NCBI RefSeq assembly: GCF_014526325.1
Contig: NZ_JACNMJ010000005.1
Coordinates: forward strand, 248,001 to 312,000
DNA: 64,000 bases
Origin: Psychroserpens algicola
Lineage (GTDB): Bacteria > Bacteroidota > Bacteroidia > Flavobacteriales > Flavobacteriaceae
Direction of reading: 5' to 3'
A model generated the notes under the pieces. The model had not been told where the DNA came from. It saw only the letters and a list, made by a program, of their open reading frames with translations, and ran no database searches. Numbering within the stretch: position 1 is the stretch's first letter; each line of letters begins with the position of its first letter. Below, piece by piece: positions 17,645 to 26,521 of the stretch. The position numbers were made by a program, and so were the translations under genes.

Positions 17645-18619
17645 TTATTTAAAAAAGGAGTCAACAAACTCATACTTGTTAAATACTTGTAAATCTTCAA
17701 TTCCTTCACCAACACCAATATATTTAACTGGTATTTTAAATTGGTCACTAATGCCAATCACAACACCACCTTTGGCAGTTCCGTCAAGTTTTGTAACTGC
17801 TAAAGATGTAACTTCTGTAGCGGCAGTAAATTGCTTTGCTTGTTCAAAAGCATTTTGACCTGTAGAACCGTCTAATACAAGTAATACATCATGAGGAGCA
17901 TCACCTACTACTTTTTGCATCACACGTTTTACTTTAGTCAGCTCATTCATTAAGTTAACTTTGTTGTGTAATCGTCCGGCAGTATCAATTATAATCACAT
18001 CGGCGTCTTGATTTACACCAGACTGTAAGGCATCAAAGGCAACACTAGCAGGATCAGATCCCATTTCTTGGCGAATCATTGGAACATCTACACGATCAGC
18101 CCAAACCTGAAGTTGATCTATGGCTGCTGCCCTAAAGGTATCTGCAGCACCAAGAACGACTTTTAAACCTTTCTTTTTAAACTGATAGGCTAGTTTACCA
18201 ATAGTTGTCGTTTTACCAACGCCATTCACTCCAACGACCATAAGCACGTAAGGCGTTTTGGTGCCATTATCTTGTTTTGGCAGTTCGGGAATCACATAAT
18301 CGGTCTCTTCACCAGAATTGGTCTCCGATAATAGGCCAGCAATTTCTTCACGTAAGATTTTGTTTAACTCTGAAGTTCCCAGGTATTTATCCTTAGCAAC
18401 ACGTTCTTCAATACGCTCAATCACTTTTAAAGTCGTATTAACACCAACATCACTACTTACTAAAATCTCTTCCAGATTATCTAAAACATCGTCATCGACT
18501 TTAGATTTTCCAGCAACAGCTTTGTTTAATTTTGAGAAAAACGAAGTTTTCGATTTCTCTAACCCTTTGTCTAGGGTTTCTTTTTTTTCCGAAGAAAATA
18601 TTTTTTTAAAAAAACTCAT
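17645..18619 (-). CDS. ftsY: Signal recognition particle receptor FtsY
   Basis: The 324-residue SRP-type GTPase docks the SRP-ribosome complex at the membrane. The N domain covers about 20-95 (FFSKLNKAVAGKSKVDDDVLDNLEEILVSSDVG). The G domain has the P-loop GVNGVGKTTTIGKLA, DTFRAAAIDQL, DTAGRLHNK and TKLDGTAKGG. It ends with the GVGEGIEDLQVFN motif typical of FtsY. The acidic A domain is absent, leaving only a short basic N-terminus, which is common in Bacteroidota. A terminator separates it from the ribosomal protein genes upstream. Confidence 0.97.
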   Translation of the reverse strand: MSFFKKIFSSEKKETLDKGLEKSKTSFFSKLNKAVAGKSKVDDDVLDNLEEILVSSDVGVNTTLKVIERIEERVAKDKYLGTSELNKILREEIAGLLSETNSGEETDYVIPELPKQDNGTKTPYVLMVVGVNGVGKTTTIGKLAYQFKKKGLKVVLGAADTFRAAAIDQLQVWADRVDVPMIRQEMGSDPASVAFDALQSGVNQDADVIIIDTAGRLHNKVNLMNELTKVKRVMQKVVGDAPHDVLLVLDGSTGQNAFEQAKQFTAATEVTSLAVTKLDGTAKGGVVIGISDQFKIPVKYIGVGEGIEDLQVFNKYEFVDSFFK

Positions 18620-18707
18620 TCGTCATACATATTTATAAGTTCTTGTCAAATGTCGAGCCGAAATTCACAACTGCTATTTTGTCAGAAAACCGTTCAAATA
18701 TAGCCAT

Positions 18708-18737
18708 AAAAAAACTGCTTTCAAATCTGAAAGCAGT
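18708..18737 (-). terminator. Intrinsic terminator of the rpmB-rpmG-DUF4295 operon
   Basis: ACTGCTTTCA and TGAAAGCAGT form a perfect 10-bp stem with a 4-base loop. On the minus strand it is followed by seven T. Confidence 0.9.
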
Positions 18738-18763
18738 CTGTTATTAAACGAAATATGTTTAAT

Positions 18764-18916
18764 TTATTTTTTGTTTAAAAAATCATTGACAAACTCTGGT
18801 GCCATTACTGACTCAACGAACATGTAAGCGCCAGTTTTAGGTGATTTTACCATTTTGATTGCTTTTGTAAGTCTTTTAGATCCTGTTTGTAATGATGCTA
18901 CTGATTTCTTTGCCAT
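18764..18916 (-). CDS. DUF4295 small basic protein
   Basis: This 50-residue gene reads MAKKSVASLQTGSKRLTKAI at its start and ends EFVNDFLNKK. It is a Bacteroidota-specific small basic protein always found beside rpmG, and is probably ribosome-associated. It is the third gene of the rpmB-rpmG unit, 47 bases after rpmG and just before the operon terminator. The pattern of Lys/Arg and the conserved KMVKSPKTGAYMF make the identification firm; the function in the ribosome is from family knowledge and context. Confidence 0.92.
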   Translation of the reverse strand: MAKKSVASLQTGSKRLTKAIKMVKSPKTGAYMFVESVMAPEFVNDFLNKK

Positions 18917-18963
18917 GACTCTATATAAGTATTACTTGAGTTTATTACTAAAAACTCTAATTA

Positions 18964-19146
18964 TTATTTAATCTCTTTGTGAACAGTCATACGCTTTAAG
19001 ATTGGATTAAATTTCTTAATCTCCATTCTATCTGGCGTATTCTTTTTGTTTTTTGTAGTAATGTAACGAGACGTTCCTGGTTGTCCAGACTCTTTGTGCT
19101 CTGTACATTCTAATATCACCTGTATTCTATTTCCTTTTTTTGCCAT
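18964..19146 (-). CDS. rpmG: 50S ribosomal protein L33
   Basis: The 60-residue protein has the L33 pattern [18 protein letters not shown]...[25 protein letters not shown]. The zinc-binding Cys pairs of some L33 forms are missing (one Cys only), so this is the zinc-independent type. It lies 27 bases after rpmB in the same operon. Confidence 0.96.
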   Translation of the reverse strand: MAKKGNRIQVILECTEHKESGQPGTSRYITTKNKKNTPDRMEIKKFNPILKRMTVHKEIK

Positions 19147-19173
19147 TGTACGTGCCTTTAACGCGTTATGCTA

Positions 19174-19410
19174 TTATTTTAAAAATCCTTTGGATTTAGC
19201 TTCTTTAATTGCAGCAGAAATACCAACCTTATTGATCGTTTTTAATGCTGAAGTTGATACTTTTAAAGTTACCCACTTATCTTCTTCAGGAATATAGAAA
19301 CGCTTTTTGATTAAGTTAGCGTTAAATTTACGCTTCGTTTTATTCATCGCGTGAGATACGTTGTTCCCAACCATCGCTTTCTTTCCAGTAAGTTCACAAA
19401 CTCTTGACAT
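19174..19410 (-). CDS. rpmB: 50S ribosomal protein L28
   Basis: The 78-residue protein is of normal length: MSRVCELTGKKAMVGNNVSHA, then TKRKFNANLIKKRFYIPEE and a basic C-terminus ending SKGFLK. It is the first gene of the rpmB-rpmG-DUF4295 operon and has a full consensus promoter about 70 bases upstream. Confidence 0.97.
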   Translation of the reverse strand: MSRVCELTGKKAMVGNNVSHAMNKTKRKFNANLIKKRFYIPEEDKWVTLKVSTSALKTINKVGISAAIKEAKSKGFLK

Positions 19411-19482
19411 TTCTTTCTAACTTTATATGATGTTATACTGCCTATCCTCCAATATCTTCCATAGATATTTTTAAACAGGGTG

Positions 19483-19514
19483 CAAATTTAAGAAAACTTT
19501 GTATTACAGGCAAA
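19483..19514 (-). promoter_or_regulatory. Full Bacteroidota promoter for rpmB operon
   Basis: On the minus strand TTTG (19514-19511), 20 bases, then TAAATTTG (19490-19483). This matches the Bacteroidota -33/-7 consensus TTTG...TAnnTTTG with correct spacing. The predicted start is near 19479, giving a 68-base leader. Confidence 0.78.
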
Positions 19515-19523
19515 CTAAAAGTG

Positions 19524-20771
19524 CTACTTTTTTAAAATTTCTTTTTGTAGCATTTCGAAGGCTTTATTTGCCGCTTTATTTATCACTTTCACACGATGAT
19601 TTCCAAGGCTAAATTTCTCAGAATAGACACTACTTTTAGTAGCTATGGCAATATATACTATTCCTAAATCTTCTGCCGTATCATCTTTAGTTGGACCAGC
19701 ATTTCCTGTGGTTGCGATAGCATAATCGGTGTTTAGTAACGTTCGAGCATTATGTGCCATCGCTTCTGCAACTTCGGCACTGACGACAGAATGGGTATTG
19801 ATTAGATCTTCGGAAACCTTAAGTACATTAATTTTTGTTTCTTTAGTATAACTGACGATGCTTCCTTTAAAATATTTTGAAGCACCTGCATTTGCTGTAA
19901 AACGTTCGGCTATTAATCCTCCTGTACAACTTTCGGCAGTGGCTATTGTTTTTCCGAGTTGGGTTAATTGTTTTCCAATGACAGCTTCAATAGACAAATC
20001 CTCTTCATAACCAACAAAAATATCATGAATTAATGGAAGTAATAATTGCGTTTGTTTATCCATTTCAGCTTCAACCATCGCTTTATCATTTGCTTTTGCA
20101 GATAATCTTAAACGTACGCGACCTAAACTTGGCAAATATGCCAGTTTAATAAAGTCTGGCAATTCATCTTCAAAAGTTTCAATACGGCTAGCGAGAGTAC
20201 TTTCTCCTAAGCCATAGGTTAAAAACGTTTTATGTAAAATGTATGGAAACTGAAATTGACGTCTTAGTTTCGGTATCACCTCATCATCAATCAGCGCTTT
20301 CATTTCGTAAGGCACACCTGGTAGCACAATAAAAACAGTCTTATTTTTTTCAATCCACATTCCAGGAGCACTACCATATTTATTCATCAATACCTCAGCT
20401 TTTGAAGGTACCAAAGCCTGATCCAGATTCACCTGAGTGATTGGTTTTTTAATGTAGACTTCCCAGAGATGCTCAATATTTTTTCGAACAGTAACATCTT
20501 CAATTAAGGTGTCATTAAAATATTTGGCAATTGTTGTTTTGGTAATATCATCTTTAGTGGGTCCGAGACCTCCTGTGAGAATGACAATATCAGCATTTGT
20601 TTCGGCTTCGTATAAGGCTTTTAAGATATGTTTTTTTTCGTCTTGTACCGAAGTGATTTGATACACCGAAACACCTATCTTATTAAGTTGCTTTGCTATA
20701 AAAGCTGAATTTGTATCTACTATTTGTCCGATAAGAATCTCATCACCAATAGTAATAATTTCTGCTTGCAT
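19524..20771 (-). CDS. cinA: CinA-family protein (nicotinamide-nucleotide amidase)
   Basis: The 415-residue protein has an N-terminal MoCF-like/COG1058 domain (MQAEIITIGDEILIGQIVDTNSAFIA, TGGLGPTKDDITK, LPGVPYEMKAL). The C-terminal CinA/PncC deamidase domain shows TAESCTGGLIAERFT, GSIVSYTKETKINVL and ATTGNAGP. It probably recycles NMN to NaMN and hydrolyses damaged nucleotides. Its ATG overlaps the stop of the Hpt gene (TAATG), so translation is likely coupled. Confidence 0.95.
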   Translation of the reverse strand: MQAEIITIGDEILIGQIVDTNSAFIAKQLNKIGVSVYQITSVQDEKKHILKALYEAETNADIVILTGGLGPTKDDITKTTIAKYFNDTLIEDVTVRKNIEHLWEVYIKKPITQVNLDQALVPSKAEVLMNKYGSAPGMWIEKNKTVFIVLPGVPYEMKALIDDEVIPKLRRQFQFPYILHKTFLTYGLGESTLASRIETFEDELPDFIKLAYLPSLGRVRLRLSAKANDKAMVEAEMDKQTQLLLPLIHDIFVGYEEDLSIEAVIGKQLTQLGKTIATAESCTGGLIAERFTANAGASKYFKGSIVSYTKETKINVLKVSEDLINTHSVVSAEVAEAMAHNARTLLNTDYAIATTGNAGPTKDDTAEDLGIVYIAIATKSSVYSEKFSLGNHRVKVINKAANKAFEMLQKEILKK

Positions 20772-21112
20772 TAGATGTTAAAGTCTTCTTTGAGTTCTGC
20801 TGAAGCTTTTTCAACGGCAGTGAGTACGATTTCTAATTCGTTAGAGCAGTCTTCACCTACTTTTTCAAATTTACCCCAATCTTGAACAACTATAAGGTCT
20901 TGAAGAACTCCTAATTCGAACAAATCGACTGTTGGTTTCATTTTATGAGCCGCTTGATAGGTATTGTAGTAATCCTCTTCAGCTACTGCTTTTTTGAGTC
21001 GTTCAGCATCTACTGGTACTTCTTCTAAAAAAGCTTCAGCTAATGTTTGGATAAAATCCATATCATTATCTGCCAATTCACGAACTCTTGATAATTTGTA
21101 ATGTTGTTCCAT
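20771..21112 (-). CDS. Single-domain histidine phosphotransfer (Hpt) protein
   Basis: The 113-residue helical-bundle protein carries the Hpt motif AAHKMKPT with the phosphoacceptor His at about 56. The surroundings are typical: FIQTLAEAFLEEVPVDAERLKKAV before it and DLFELGVLQDLI after it. It has no kinase or receiver domain. Family knowledge: it would relay phosphate between a hybrid kinase and a response regulator encoded elsewhere. It is joined by TAATG overlaps to a FAH-family gene upstream and to cinA downstream, an odd location for a signalling relay protein. Confidence 0.87.
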   Translation of the reverse strand: MEQHYKLSRVRELADNDMDFIQTLAEAFLEEVPVDAERLKKAVAEEDYYNTYQAAHKMKPTVDLFELGVLQDLIVVQDWGKFEKVGEDCSNELEIVLTAVEKASAELKEDFNI

Positions 21113-21723
21113 TATTTTACTGTAATTGAAAACAATTGTTTGTCTTCTATATATCCTTTTAATTTATCATTAGCAATAACTTTGCCAACTCCTGACGGAG
21201 TTCCCGTAAAGATAATATCTCCAATCTTTAAAGTAAAATATTTTGAGACATATTCTATGAGTTCATCAATTTTCCATAGCATCAAACGTGTATTTCCGCT
21301 TTGAACGACGGTATCATTTTTATGCAAACTAAAATGGATGTCATCCACATTTTCAAAATCACTTTTAGGCAACCAGTCTCCAATCACAGCAGCTCCATCA
21401 AAGGCTTTTGCTTTTTCCCAAGGCAAACCTTTTGCTTTGAGTTTGGATTGCAAATCACGTGCTGTAAAATCGATACCTAAACCAATTTGATCGTAATATT
21501 TGTGGGCAAATTTTTTGGCGATATGCTTACCGACTTTATTTATTTTGACTAACACTTCTACTTCATAATGGACGTCATCAGAGAAATCTGGAATAAAAAA
21601 CGGTTGCTTTTTTAATAATATAGACGTGTCAGGTTTTAAGAACACGACAGGATCTGAAGGTTTTTCATTATCGAGTTCTTTGATGTGTTCGGTATAATTG
21701 CGACCTATACAAATGAGTTTCAT
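21112..21723 (-). CDS. Fumarylacetoacetate hydrolase (FAH) family protein
   Basis: The 203-residue single-domain FAH protein starts MKLICIGRNYTEHIKELDN and has the metal-ligand pattern HYEVEVLVKINKVGKHI (E-x-E), GLGIDFTARDLQ, KAFDGAAVIGDW and FTGTPSGVGKV. Members are oxaloacetate decarboxylases, acylpyruvases or hydratases. The size and sequence fit the FAHD1/YcgM-like acylpyruvase/oxaloacetate tautomerase group, but the substrate cannot be assigned. It is the first of three translationally coupled genes (with the Hpt gene and cinA) and lies 32 bases after the exonuclease gene. Confidence 0.88.
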   Translation of the reverse strand: MKLICIGRNYTEHIKELDNEKPSDPVVFLKPDTSILLKKQPFFIPDFSDDVHYEVEVLVKINKVGKHIAKKFAHKYYDQIGLGIDFTARDLQSKLKAKGLPWEKAKAFDGAAVIGDWLPKSDFENVDDIHFSLHKNDTVVQSGNTRLMLWKIDELIEYVSKYFTLKIGDIIFTGTPSGVGKVIANDKLKGYIEDKQLFSITVK

Positions 21724-21755
21724 TGTCTAGATGTATTAGTTAGTTAGATTGAAGT

Positions 21756-22532
21756 TTAGAATAATTTATTATTAAAAGCTCTCAATTTGATGGCAGTTAG
21801 CACCTTTTTAGTGTACAAAGGAAAATCGGCATTGAGTAACCAACCAAAATAACCAGGTTCTTTTTCTAAAACTTCGGTGACAAGTTTTCCTTTATGTTTT
21901 CCGAATGAGAAACATTCGTCACCTTCTTTATTATAAGCAATAAATCCTGCGAAGTCGGCAAATTTCTTACGTGAACTAAATTCGGCTAAAAACTTCGTAT
22001 CATTTTCCAATTCTTCATATTTGTCTAATTGTGCTTTTAAAACTTCATAGGTCGCTAAGGTATCCGCTTCGGCACTATGCGCATCATCTAGATTTTTTCC
22101 GCAGTAAAACTTATACGCCGCACTTAAGGTACGTTGTTCCATTTTATGAAAAATAGTTTGCACATCAATAGATTGTGTGTTTTTCATATCAAAATCAACC
22201 TCAGCACGTAGCATTTCTTCTGCAAGCAACGGGATATCAAAGCGATTGGAATTAAAACCACCCAAATCTGAATCCTTAATCATATGATATACGTCTTTCG
22301 AAATCTCTTTAAAGGTAGGTTTGTCGGCAACATCAGCATCAGAAATCCCATGAACCAATGTCACTTGAGGTGGAATAGGAATTGTTGGATTGACACGCTG
22401 AGTGTAGGTTTCCTCTTTTCCGTTAGGATGTACTTTTAAGATGGAAATTTCAACAATTCTATCACTAGTAATATTAATTCCTGTAGTTTCTAAATCGAAA
22501 AAACAGATGGGCTTTGTAAGATTGAGTTGCAT
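21756..22532 (-). CDS. DEDDh 3'-5' exonuclease (DnaQ/ExoX-like)
   Basis: The 258-residue protein has an RNase T/DnaQ exonuclease fold: FFDLETTG (Asp and Glu ligands), the DLGGFNSNRFDIPLLAEE region with the second Asp, and HSAEADTLATYEVL with the catalytic His and last Asp. The C-terminal ~50 residues (FSFGKHKGKLVTEVLEKEPGYFGWLL) match the small domain seen at the end of exodeoxyribonuclease X-like proteins. It probably degrades single-stranded DNA ends in repair; it is not the replicative epsilon subunit in an obvious context. Upstream on this strand is a -7 box TACCTTTG (22556-22549). Confidence 0.88.
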   Translation of the reverse strand: MQLNLTKPICFFDLETTGINITSDRIVEISILKVHPNGKEETYTQRVNPTIPIPPQVTLVHGISDADVADKPTFKEISKDVYHMIKDSDLGGFNSNRFDIPLLAEEMLRAEVDFDMKNTQSIDVQTIFHKMEQRTLSAAYKFYCGKNLDDAHSAEADTLATYEVLKAQLDKYEELENDTKFLAEFSSRKKFADFAGFIAYNKEGDECFSFGKHKGKLVTEVLEKEPGYFGWLLNADFPLYTKKVLTAIKLRAFNNKLF

Positions 22533-22703
22533 GCGTTTTAATTTTTCACAAAGGTAATTAGATTAATGAATTATAGAGGTCGAAGCCAAAAATAAACTTT
22601 CGTCCTTGAAACTTATTTAAAACTAATTCGTCATGTAATTGAATAAAAATGCAATAGAAATAAATTATTACGTCTTTATAGTTGAGAGCTGTATTAAAGC
22701 ACA

Positions 22704-23249
22704 ATGAACCAATCAGAAAATAATAAAAAATTAAACACATTTTTTAACGAAGAATACTCTTCTCTTAAATCTTATGTAAGCTCCAATTTAAAAGCGAGTG
22801 TCAATAAGGATGCAGAAGACATTATTCAGGATGTGGCTTTAAAACTGTTTACTAGTGCTGACAGATATTCACCAATTAACAACGTTGCAGGCTTCGTATA
22901 TCGTGCAATTCGAAACAAAATAATAGACGTTATGAGGTCTTCAAAAAAGCCTCATGTGAGTTATGACACACAAAATGAAGCAAAGCTGACAGAGCTTACA
23001 CACTTGATTTATGATACAGCATCAGATATATATCCTGAACAAATGAAGCAAGAATTAAAAAATGCCATTATCAATCTGAAGCCAAACTATAAACATATCA
23101 TTATCGCTATTGACTTTGAAGGCTACACGTATAAAGAAATAGAAAAAGAAACAGGTGTTCCGATTGGGACATTAATGTCTCGTCGTCATAGAGCCATTTC
23201 ACTATTATATAAAACGTTAAAATCAAAACAAGAAATTATTAATAAATAA
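22704..23249 (+). CDS. ECF-like RNA polymerase sigma factor
   Basis: The 181-residue sigma-70 family protein has region 2 as KDAEDIIQDVALKLFTSADRY followed by VAGFVYRAIRNKIIDVMR. Region 4 is NLKPNYKHIIIAIDFEGYTYKEIEKETGVPIGTLMSRRHRAI. Regions 1 and 3 are absent. Six bases after its stop begins a small membrane protein, and a third small gene overlaps that, so the three form one operon. The membrane protein could be an anti-sigma partner, but it does not resemble known zinc-binding anti-sigma domains. Confidence 0.88.
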   Translation: MNQSENNKKLNTFFNEEYSSLKSYVSSNLKASVNKDAEDIIQDVALKLFTSADRYSPINNVAGFVYRAIRNKIIDVMRSSKKPHVSYDTQNEAKLTELTHLIYDTASDIYPEQMKQELKNAIINLKPNYKHIIIAIDFEGYTYKEIEKETGVPIGTLMSRRHRAISLLYKTLKSKQEIINK

Positions 23250-23255
23250 AAAATT

Positions 23256-23654
23256 ATGTCAAATTATTTTAAACACAAAATGAGAGGCAAATCTCCAGGA
23301 GAAATTGCCGGAATGATCATCTTCGGAATCATATTTATTACTGGCTTAGCTATACTGTTTGGCTTTGTTATTATGTGGTTATGGAATTGGTTGATGCCAA
23401 TGATTTTTGGACTAACAACATTAACGTACTGGCAGGCTGTTGGCGTTTTTATATTAGCTAAAATACTCTTAGGAGGTTGTGGCGGTTTTGGAGGTAAGGA
23501 CAAATCTTCTTCAAAAAAATCCAGCTGCACAAAGGAGTCTAAAGGAGAATTTTCAAAATGGAAGCACTATGATGATTTTTGGAAAGAGGAAGGCAATAAA
23601 GCCTATGATGATTATGTAAATCGATTAACCAGTAATAACGACACCAATGATTAG
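23256..23654 (+). CDS. Small membrane protein in sigma-factor operon
   Basis: The 132-residue protein has a basic N-terminus (YFKHKMRGKSPGE) and two transmembrane helices at about 17-42 (MIIFGIIFITGLAILFGFVI and onward) and 55-72. A Gly/Cys segment (GGCGGFGGKDKSSSKKSSC) and a charged C-terminal tail with KWKHYDDFWKEEGNKAYDDY follow. No known domain is recognised. Its position directly behind a sigma factor suggests membrane sensing or control of that sigma factor. It overlaps the next gene by 8 bases. Confidence 0.7.
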   Translation: MSNYFKHKMRGKSPGEIAGMIIFGIIFITGLAILFGFVIMWLWNWLMPMIFGLTTLTYWQAVGVFILAKILLGGCGGFGGKDKSSSKKSSCTKESKGEFSKWKHYDDFWKEEGNKAYDDYVNRLTSNNDTND

Positions 23655-23898
23655 CCAATACTACATAAAACAGAAACAAAACATTCAAATTCATGTTTTT
23701 AAAACAAATATCAATAGCGATACTGATGTAAAAACTATTGGTACATTATTGAATTCTAACCCATACATAAAAAACTGGAGTGTTGATTTGGAAGATATTG
23801 ATAAGGTGTTAAGAATAGAAGCCAGAAAACAATTACATGAAAATGATATTGTCAAGCATTTAAACACAAAAGGTTTTTATTGCGCTACATTAGAATAA
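23647..23898 (+). CDS. Small protein with ferredoxin-like (HMA-type) layout
   Basis: The 83-residue protein could form a beta-alpha-beta-beta-alpha-beta fold: IQIHVFKTNI, then VKTIGTLLNSN, NWSVDLEDI, KVLRIEA, ENDIVKHLNTKG, YCATLE. This order is like heavy-metal-associated domains, but the CxxC metal motif is absent. It is the third gene of the sigma-factor operon and is followed by a strong terminator. Function unknown. Confidence 0.65.
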   Translation: MISQYYIKQKQNIQIHVFKTNINSDTDVKTIGTLLNSNPYIKNWSVDLEDIDKVLRIEARKQLHENDIVKHLNTKGFYCATLE

Positions 23899-23925
23899 TA
23901 GATGTACTACAAGCGCCCTTGAACT

Positions 23926-23959
23926 TAAAAAAGCACAATCAAATGATTGTGCTTTTTTT
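23926..23959. terminator. Bidirectional intrinsic terminator
   Basis: AAAAGCACAATC pairs with GATTGTGCTTTT, flanked by A- and T-runs, between the convergent sigma-factor operon and the E2 gene. Confidence 0.9.
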
Positions 23960-23989
23960 ATGATTTGATTCCTGAATTAGGAATGTTAT

Positions 23990-25324
23990 TTAAATCTCCC
24001 TGTTAGAATCCCAGGCTTCTAGATAGTCTTTTACGGCCTTTACAAATTGTCCGCCTAAAGCACCATTAACCACTCTATGGTCATAAGAGTGCGATAAGAA
24101 CATTCGGTAGCGAATACCGATGAAATCACCTTCAGGAGTTTCTACAACAGCAGGTACTTTTCTAATGGCACCAAGTGCTAAAATCCCAACTTGTGGCTGG
24201 TTGATAATTGGTGTCCCCATAATACTTCCGAAGGTACCAACATTAGTTACCGTATAAGTTCCGCCCTGAATATCATCAGGCTTTAATTTGTTATCTCGAG
24301 CGCGTGTTGCTAAGTCATTAACTTTTTTAGTCATACCTACCAGGTTAAGCTGATCGGCATCTTTAATAACAGGAACAATTAAATTACCATCAGGTAAGGC
24401 AGCGGCCATTCCTAAATTGACATGTTTTTTCTTAACAATAGTATCACCTTGAAGTGATATATTCATCATTGGAAAATCACGTAAGGCTTTAGCTACGGCT
24501 TCCATAAATATAGGTGTAAAGGTTAAATTTTCACCTTCACGCTTAAAGAACTCGTCTTTAACTTTCTTTCTCCAATTCCATATTTTAGTCACATCGGCTT
24601 CAATAAAACTCTGTACATGAGCTGATGTTTGCACAGATTCTACCATATGATGCGCAATAAGTTTACCCATCCTGGTCATTTCTATAATCTCATCATCACC
24701 ACTAGCGATTACAGGAGCTGACTCTTGTTTTTTATCAGCAACAACGGGTTGTGCTGGAGTTACTTTTGGTGCTTCTGGTGTTGCTACTTTAGCAGGAGTT
24801 GGTTGTGTCCCTCTATGTTCAACATAAGAAAGAATATCATGTTTAGTGACGCGACCGTCCTTACCAGAACCTGAAATCGTATCTAATTCAGATTGTGAAA
24901 TCCCTTCTTGTTTGGCTATATTTCTAACTAAAGGAGAATAAAAGCGATCCCCTGAACTTACAATAGGAGCTACTGTATCTTGAGCTGCCACAACAGTTTT
25001 TTCAACTTCGGCAACAGCTACAGGTTCTGAAACTGTATCCTGAGCTATAGGTTCAGAACTAGATGTTTCACCATCATCATCACCATCAATTTCAATTACG
25101 GCTATAGTTTGTCCGACCTGAACAACATCATCAACTTCAAATAGTTTTTCTACCAAAACACCATCCACTTCACTAGGCACTTCACTATCTACTTTATCTG
25201 TAGCTATTTCAAAAACAGCTTCATCAGCTTCAATAGTATCACCAACTTCTTTTAACCAAGATGTTATCGTTGCTTCAGCAACACTCTCTCCCATTTTTGG
25301 AAGCTTTAGCTCAAATTTTGCCAT
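23990..25324 (-). CDS. 2-oxo acid dehydrogenase E2 (dihydrolipoyl acyltransferase)
   Basis: The 444-residue E2 has one lipoyl domain (lipoyl-Lys about 44 in EIATDKVDSEV), a Pro/Ala/Thr-rich linker, a peripheral subunit-binding domain (YSPLVRNIAKQEGI...GRVTKHDILSYV) and the catalytic domain ending in SYDHRVVNGALGGQF with the active-site His. The EIATDKVDSEVPSE form differs from the EIETDKATMEFES of the pyruvate E2 at 56266, so this is more likely the branched-chain 2-oxo acid dehydrogenase E2; a succinyl E2 cannot be excluded. No E1 or E3 genes are nearby. Confidence 0.88.
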   Translation of the reverse strand: MAKFELKLPKMGESVAEATITSWLKEVGDTIEADEAVFEIATDKVDSEVPSEVDGVLVEKLFEVDDVVQVGQTIAVIEIDGDDDGETSSSEPIAQDTVSEPVAVAEVEKTVVAAQDTVAPIVSSGDRFYSPLVRNIAKQEGISQSELDTISGSGKDGRVTKHDILSYVEHRGTQPTPAKVATPEAPKVTPAQPVVADKKQESAPVIASGDDEIIEMTRMGKLIAHHMVESVQTSAHVQSFIEADVTKIWNWRKKVKDEFFKREGENLTFTPIFMEAVAKALRDFPMMNISLQGDTIVKKKHVNLGMAAALPDGNLIVPVIKDADQLNLVGMTKKVNDLATRARDNKLKPDDIQGGTYTVTNVGTFGSIMGTPIINQPQVGILALGAIRKVPAVVETPEGDFIGIRYRMFLSHSYDHRVVNGALGGQFVKAVKDYLEAWDSNREI

Positions 25325-25404
25325 ATCTTTAATCTAGGGTCTATAAATTGTTATTCGGTTGCAAAATTAATGAAAAATCAGTACAATCACTGAGATTATT
25401 TCAA

Positions 25405-26511
25405 TTAATTGTTTTTGAAAGTAATCACCTCTCCTCTACTTTTAGAGTCATTACTTCCGAGGATAAAGTTAGAGTTTTTTGGTAGAATTTTAAATGTTGC
25501 AGAACAATTTTTAGGTCTATCAGATAAGATTTGGATGATGGACTTAAAACTAAACTGATTATTATCTAAAATATATTCGGTGTTATTTTCGTAACTATTA
25601 AAATGAGATTGCAGTGTTATATCTTGTGCTAAAACCTTTTTTAAAGGCATGATCATTTCTGAAGACACTAGCTTATAAGCGTCAATGCGCTGCTTTTTAT
25701 TTTTTGTATCGCCTTTAATCAATGGCATAATCTTAATCCCTAACCAAACTAATATATCAAAAATGATGTTGGATTTAAAATGCTTATTGTAAAATATCTG
25801 CATCGCACCATAAAATCGTTTGGCGTATGTTTTATCTTTTAAAGTACTTTCACCTTTGTAATGAATGGCAGTTATCTCACCATTATACAAGTTGGTATAA
25901 CCAGCCTGGGTCACTTTATAAGACAGATCAATATCTTCGCCATACATAAAATAGTCTTCATCAAATCCGTTTACTTGATCATACACTGCTTTTGGGAGCA
26001 ACATAAAAGCACCAACGAGTACAGAGACTTGTCCAATTGACTTGTCATCAAGATGAGACACATAGTATGGTTTGGATATACCAAGCATTTTTTTGACAGC
26101 GACTAAGGGTTTAGGAATATGCCGTTTACTTTCGGGGAGAAATCGACCTTGACCGTCAATTAAGCGACAACCAACAATACCACTATTTTTTTTCGCTTCG
26201 GAAAATTTTAAAAGCCTTTCAAATGTATCTTCAGCAACAACTGTATCAGGATTTAAAATGCAAATATAATTGCCTTTAGCCTGAGCCACACCGATATTAT
26301 TTCCTTTGGAAAACCCATAGTTTTCAGAATTCTCGATAAGTTTAACTTTTGGAAACTGGCGTTTGACCATAATACAGCTATCGTCTTGTGACAAATTATC
26401 AACTACAATTATTTCGGCATCCAAATGAACCAAAGCCGCTTCTACACTTCTCAAACAGAGTTCCAGAAAATGACAAACGTTGTAATTTAATATGACGACA
26501 GAAAGTTGCAA
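25405..26511 (-). CDS. Family 2 glycosyltransferase (rhamnosyltransferase-like)
   Basis: The 368-residue GT-A enzyme begins MQLSVVILNYNVCHFLELCL and shows EIIVVDNLSQDDS, the NYGFSKGNNIG motif and NPDTVV (the metal-binding DxD equivalent). Then come GAFMLLPKAVYDQVNGFDEDYFMYGEDIDLSYK, which is the WbbL/rhamnosyltransferase pattern, and a C-terminal tail of about 110 residues. It acts on the cytoplasmic face in polysaccharide or glycoconjugate assembly; donor and acceptor are unknown. It starts 10 bases after recR and is probably co-transcribed with it. Confidence 0.9.
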   Translation of the reverse strand: MQLSVVILNYNVCHFLELCLRSVEAALVHLDAEIIVVDNLSQDDSCIMVKRQFPKVKLIENSENYGFSKGNNIGVAQAKGNYICILNPDTVVAEDTFERLLKFSEAKKNSGIVGCRLIDGQGRFLPESKRHIPKPLVAVKKMLGISKPYYVSHLDDKSIGQVSVLVGAFMLLPKAVYDQVNGFDEDYFMYGEDIDLSYKVTQAGYTNLYNGEITAIHYKGESTLKDKTYAKRFYGAMQIFYNKHFKSNIIFDILVWLGIKIMPLIKGDTKNKKQRIDAYKLVSSEMIMPLKKVLAQDITLQSHFNSYENNTEYILDNNQFSFKSIIQILSDRPKNCSATFKILPKNSNFILGSNDSKSRGEVITFKNN

Positions 26512-26521
26512 ATAAAGGCTA

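Noticed and set aside
17625-17651. AT-only palindrome AAATAATTAAAATTAATTATTT after ftsY
   Set aside because: It consists of A and T only in a very AT-rich gap, so a chance match is likely.
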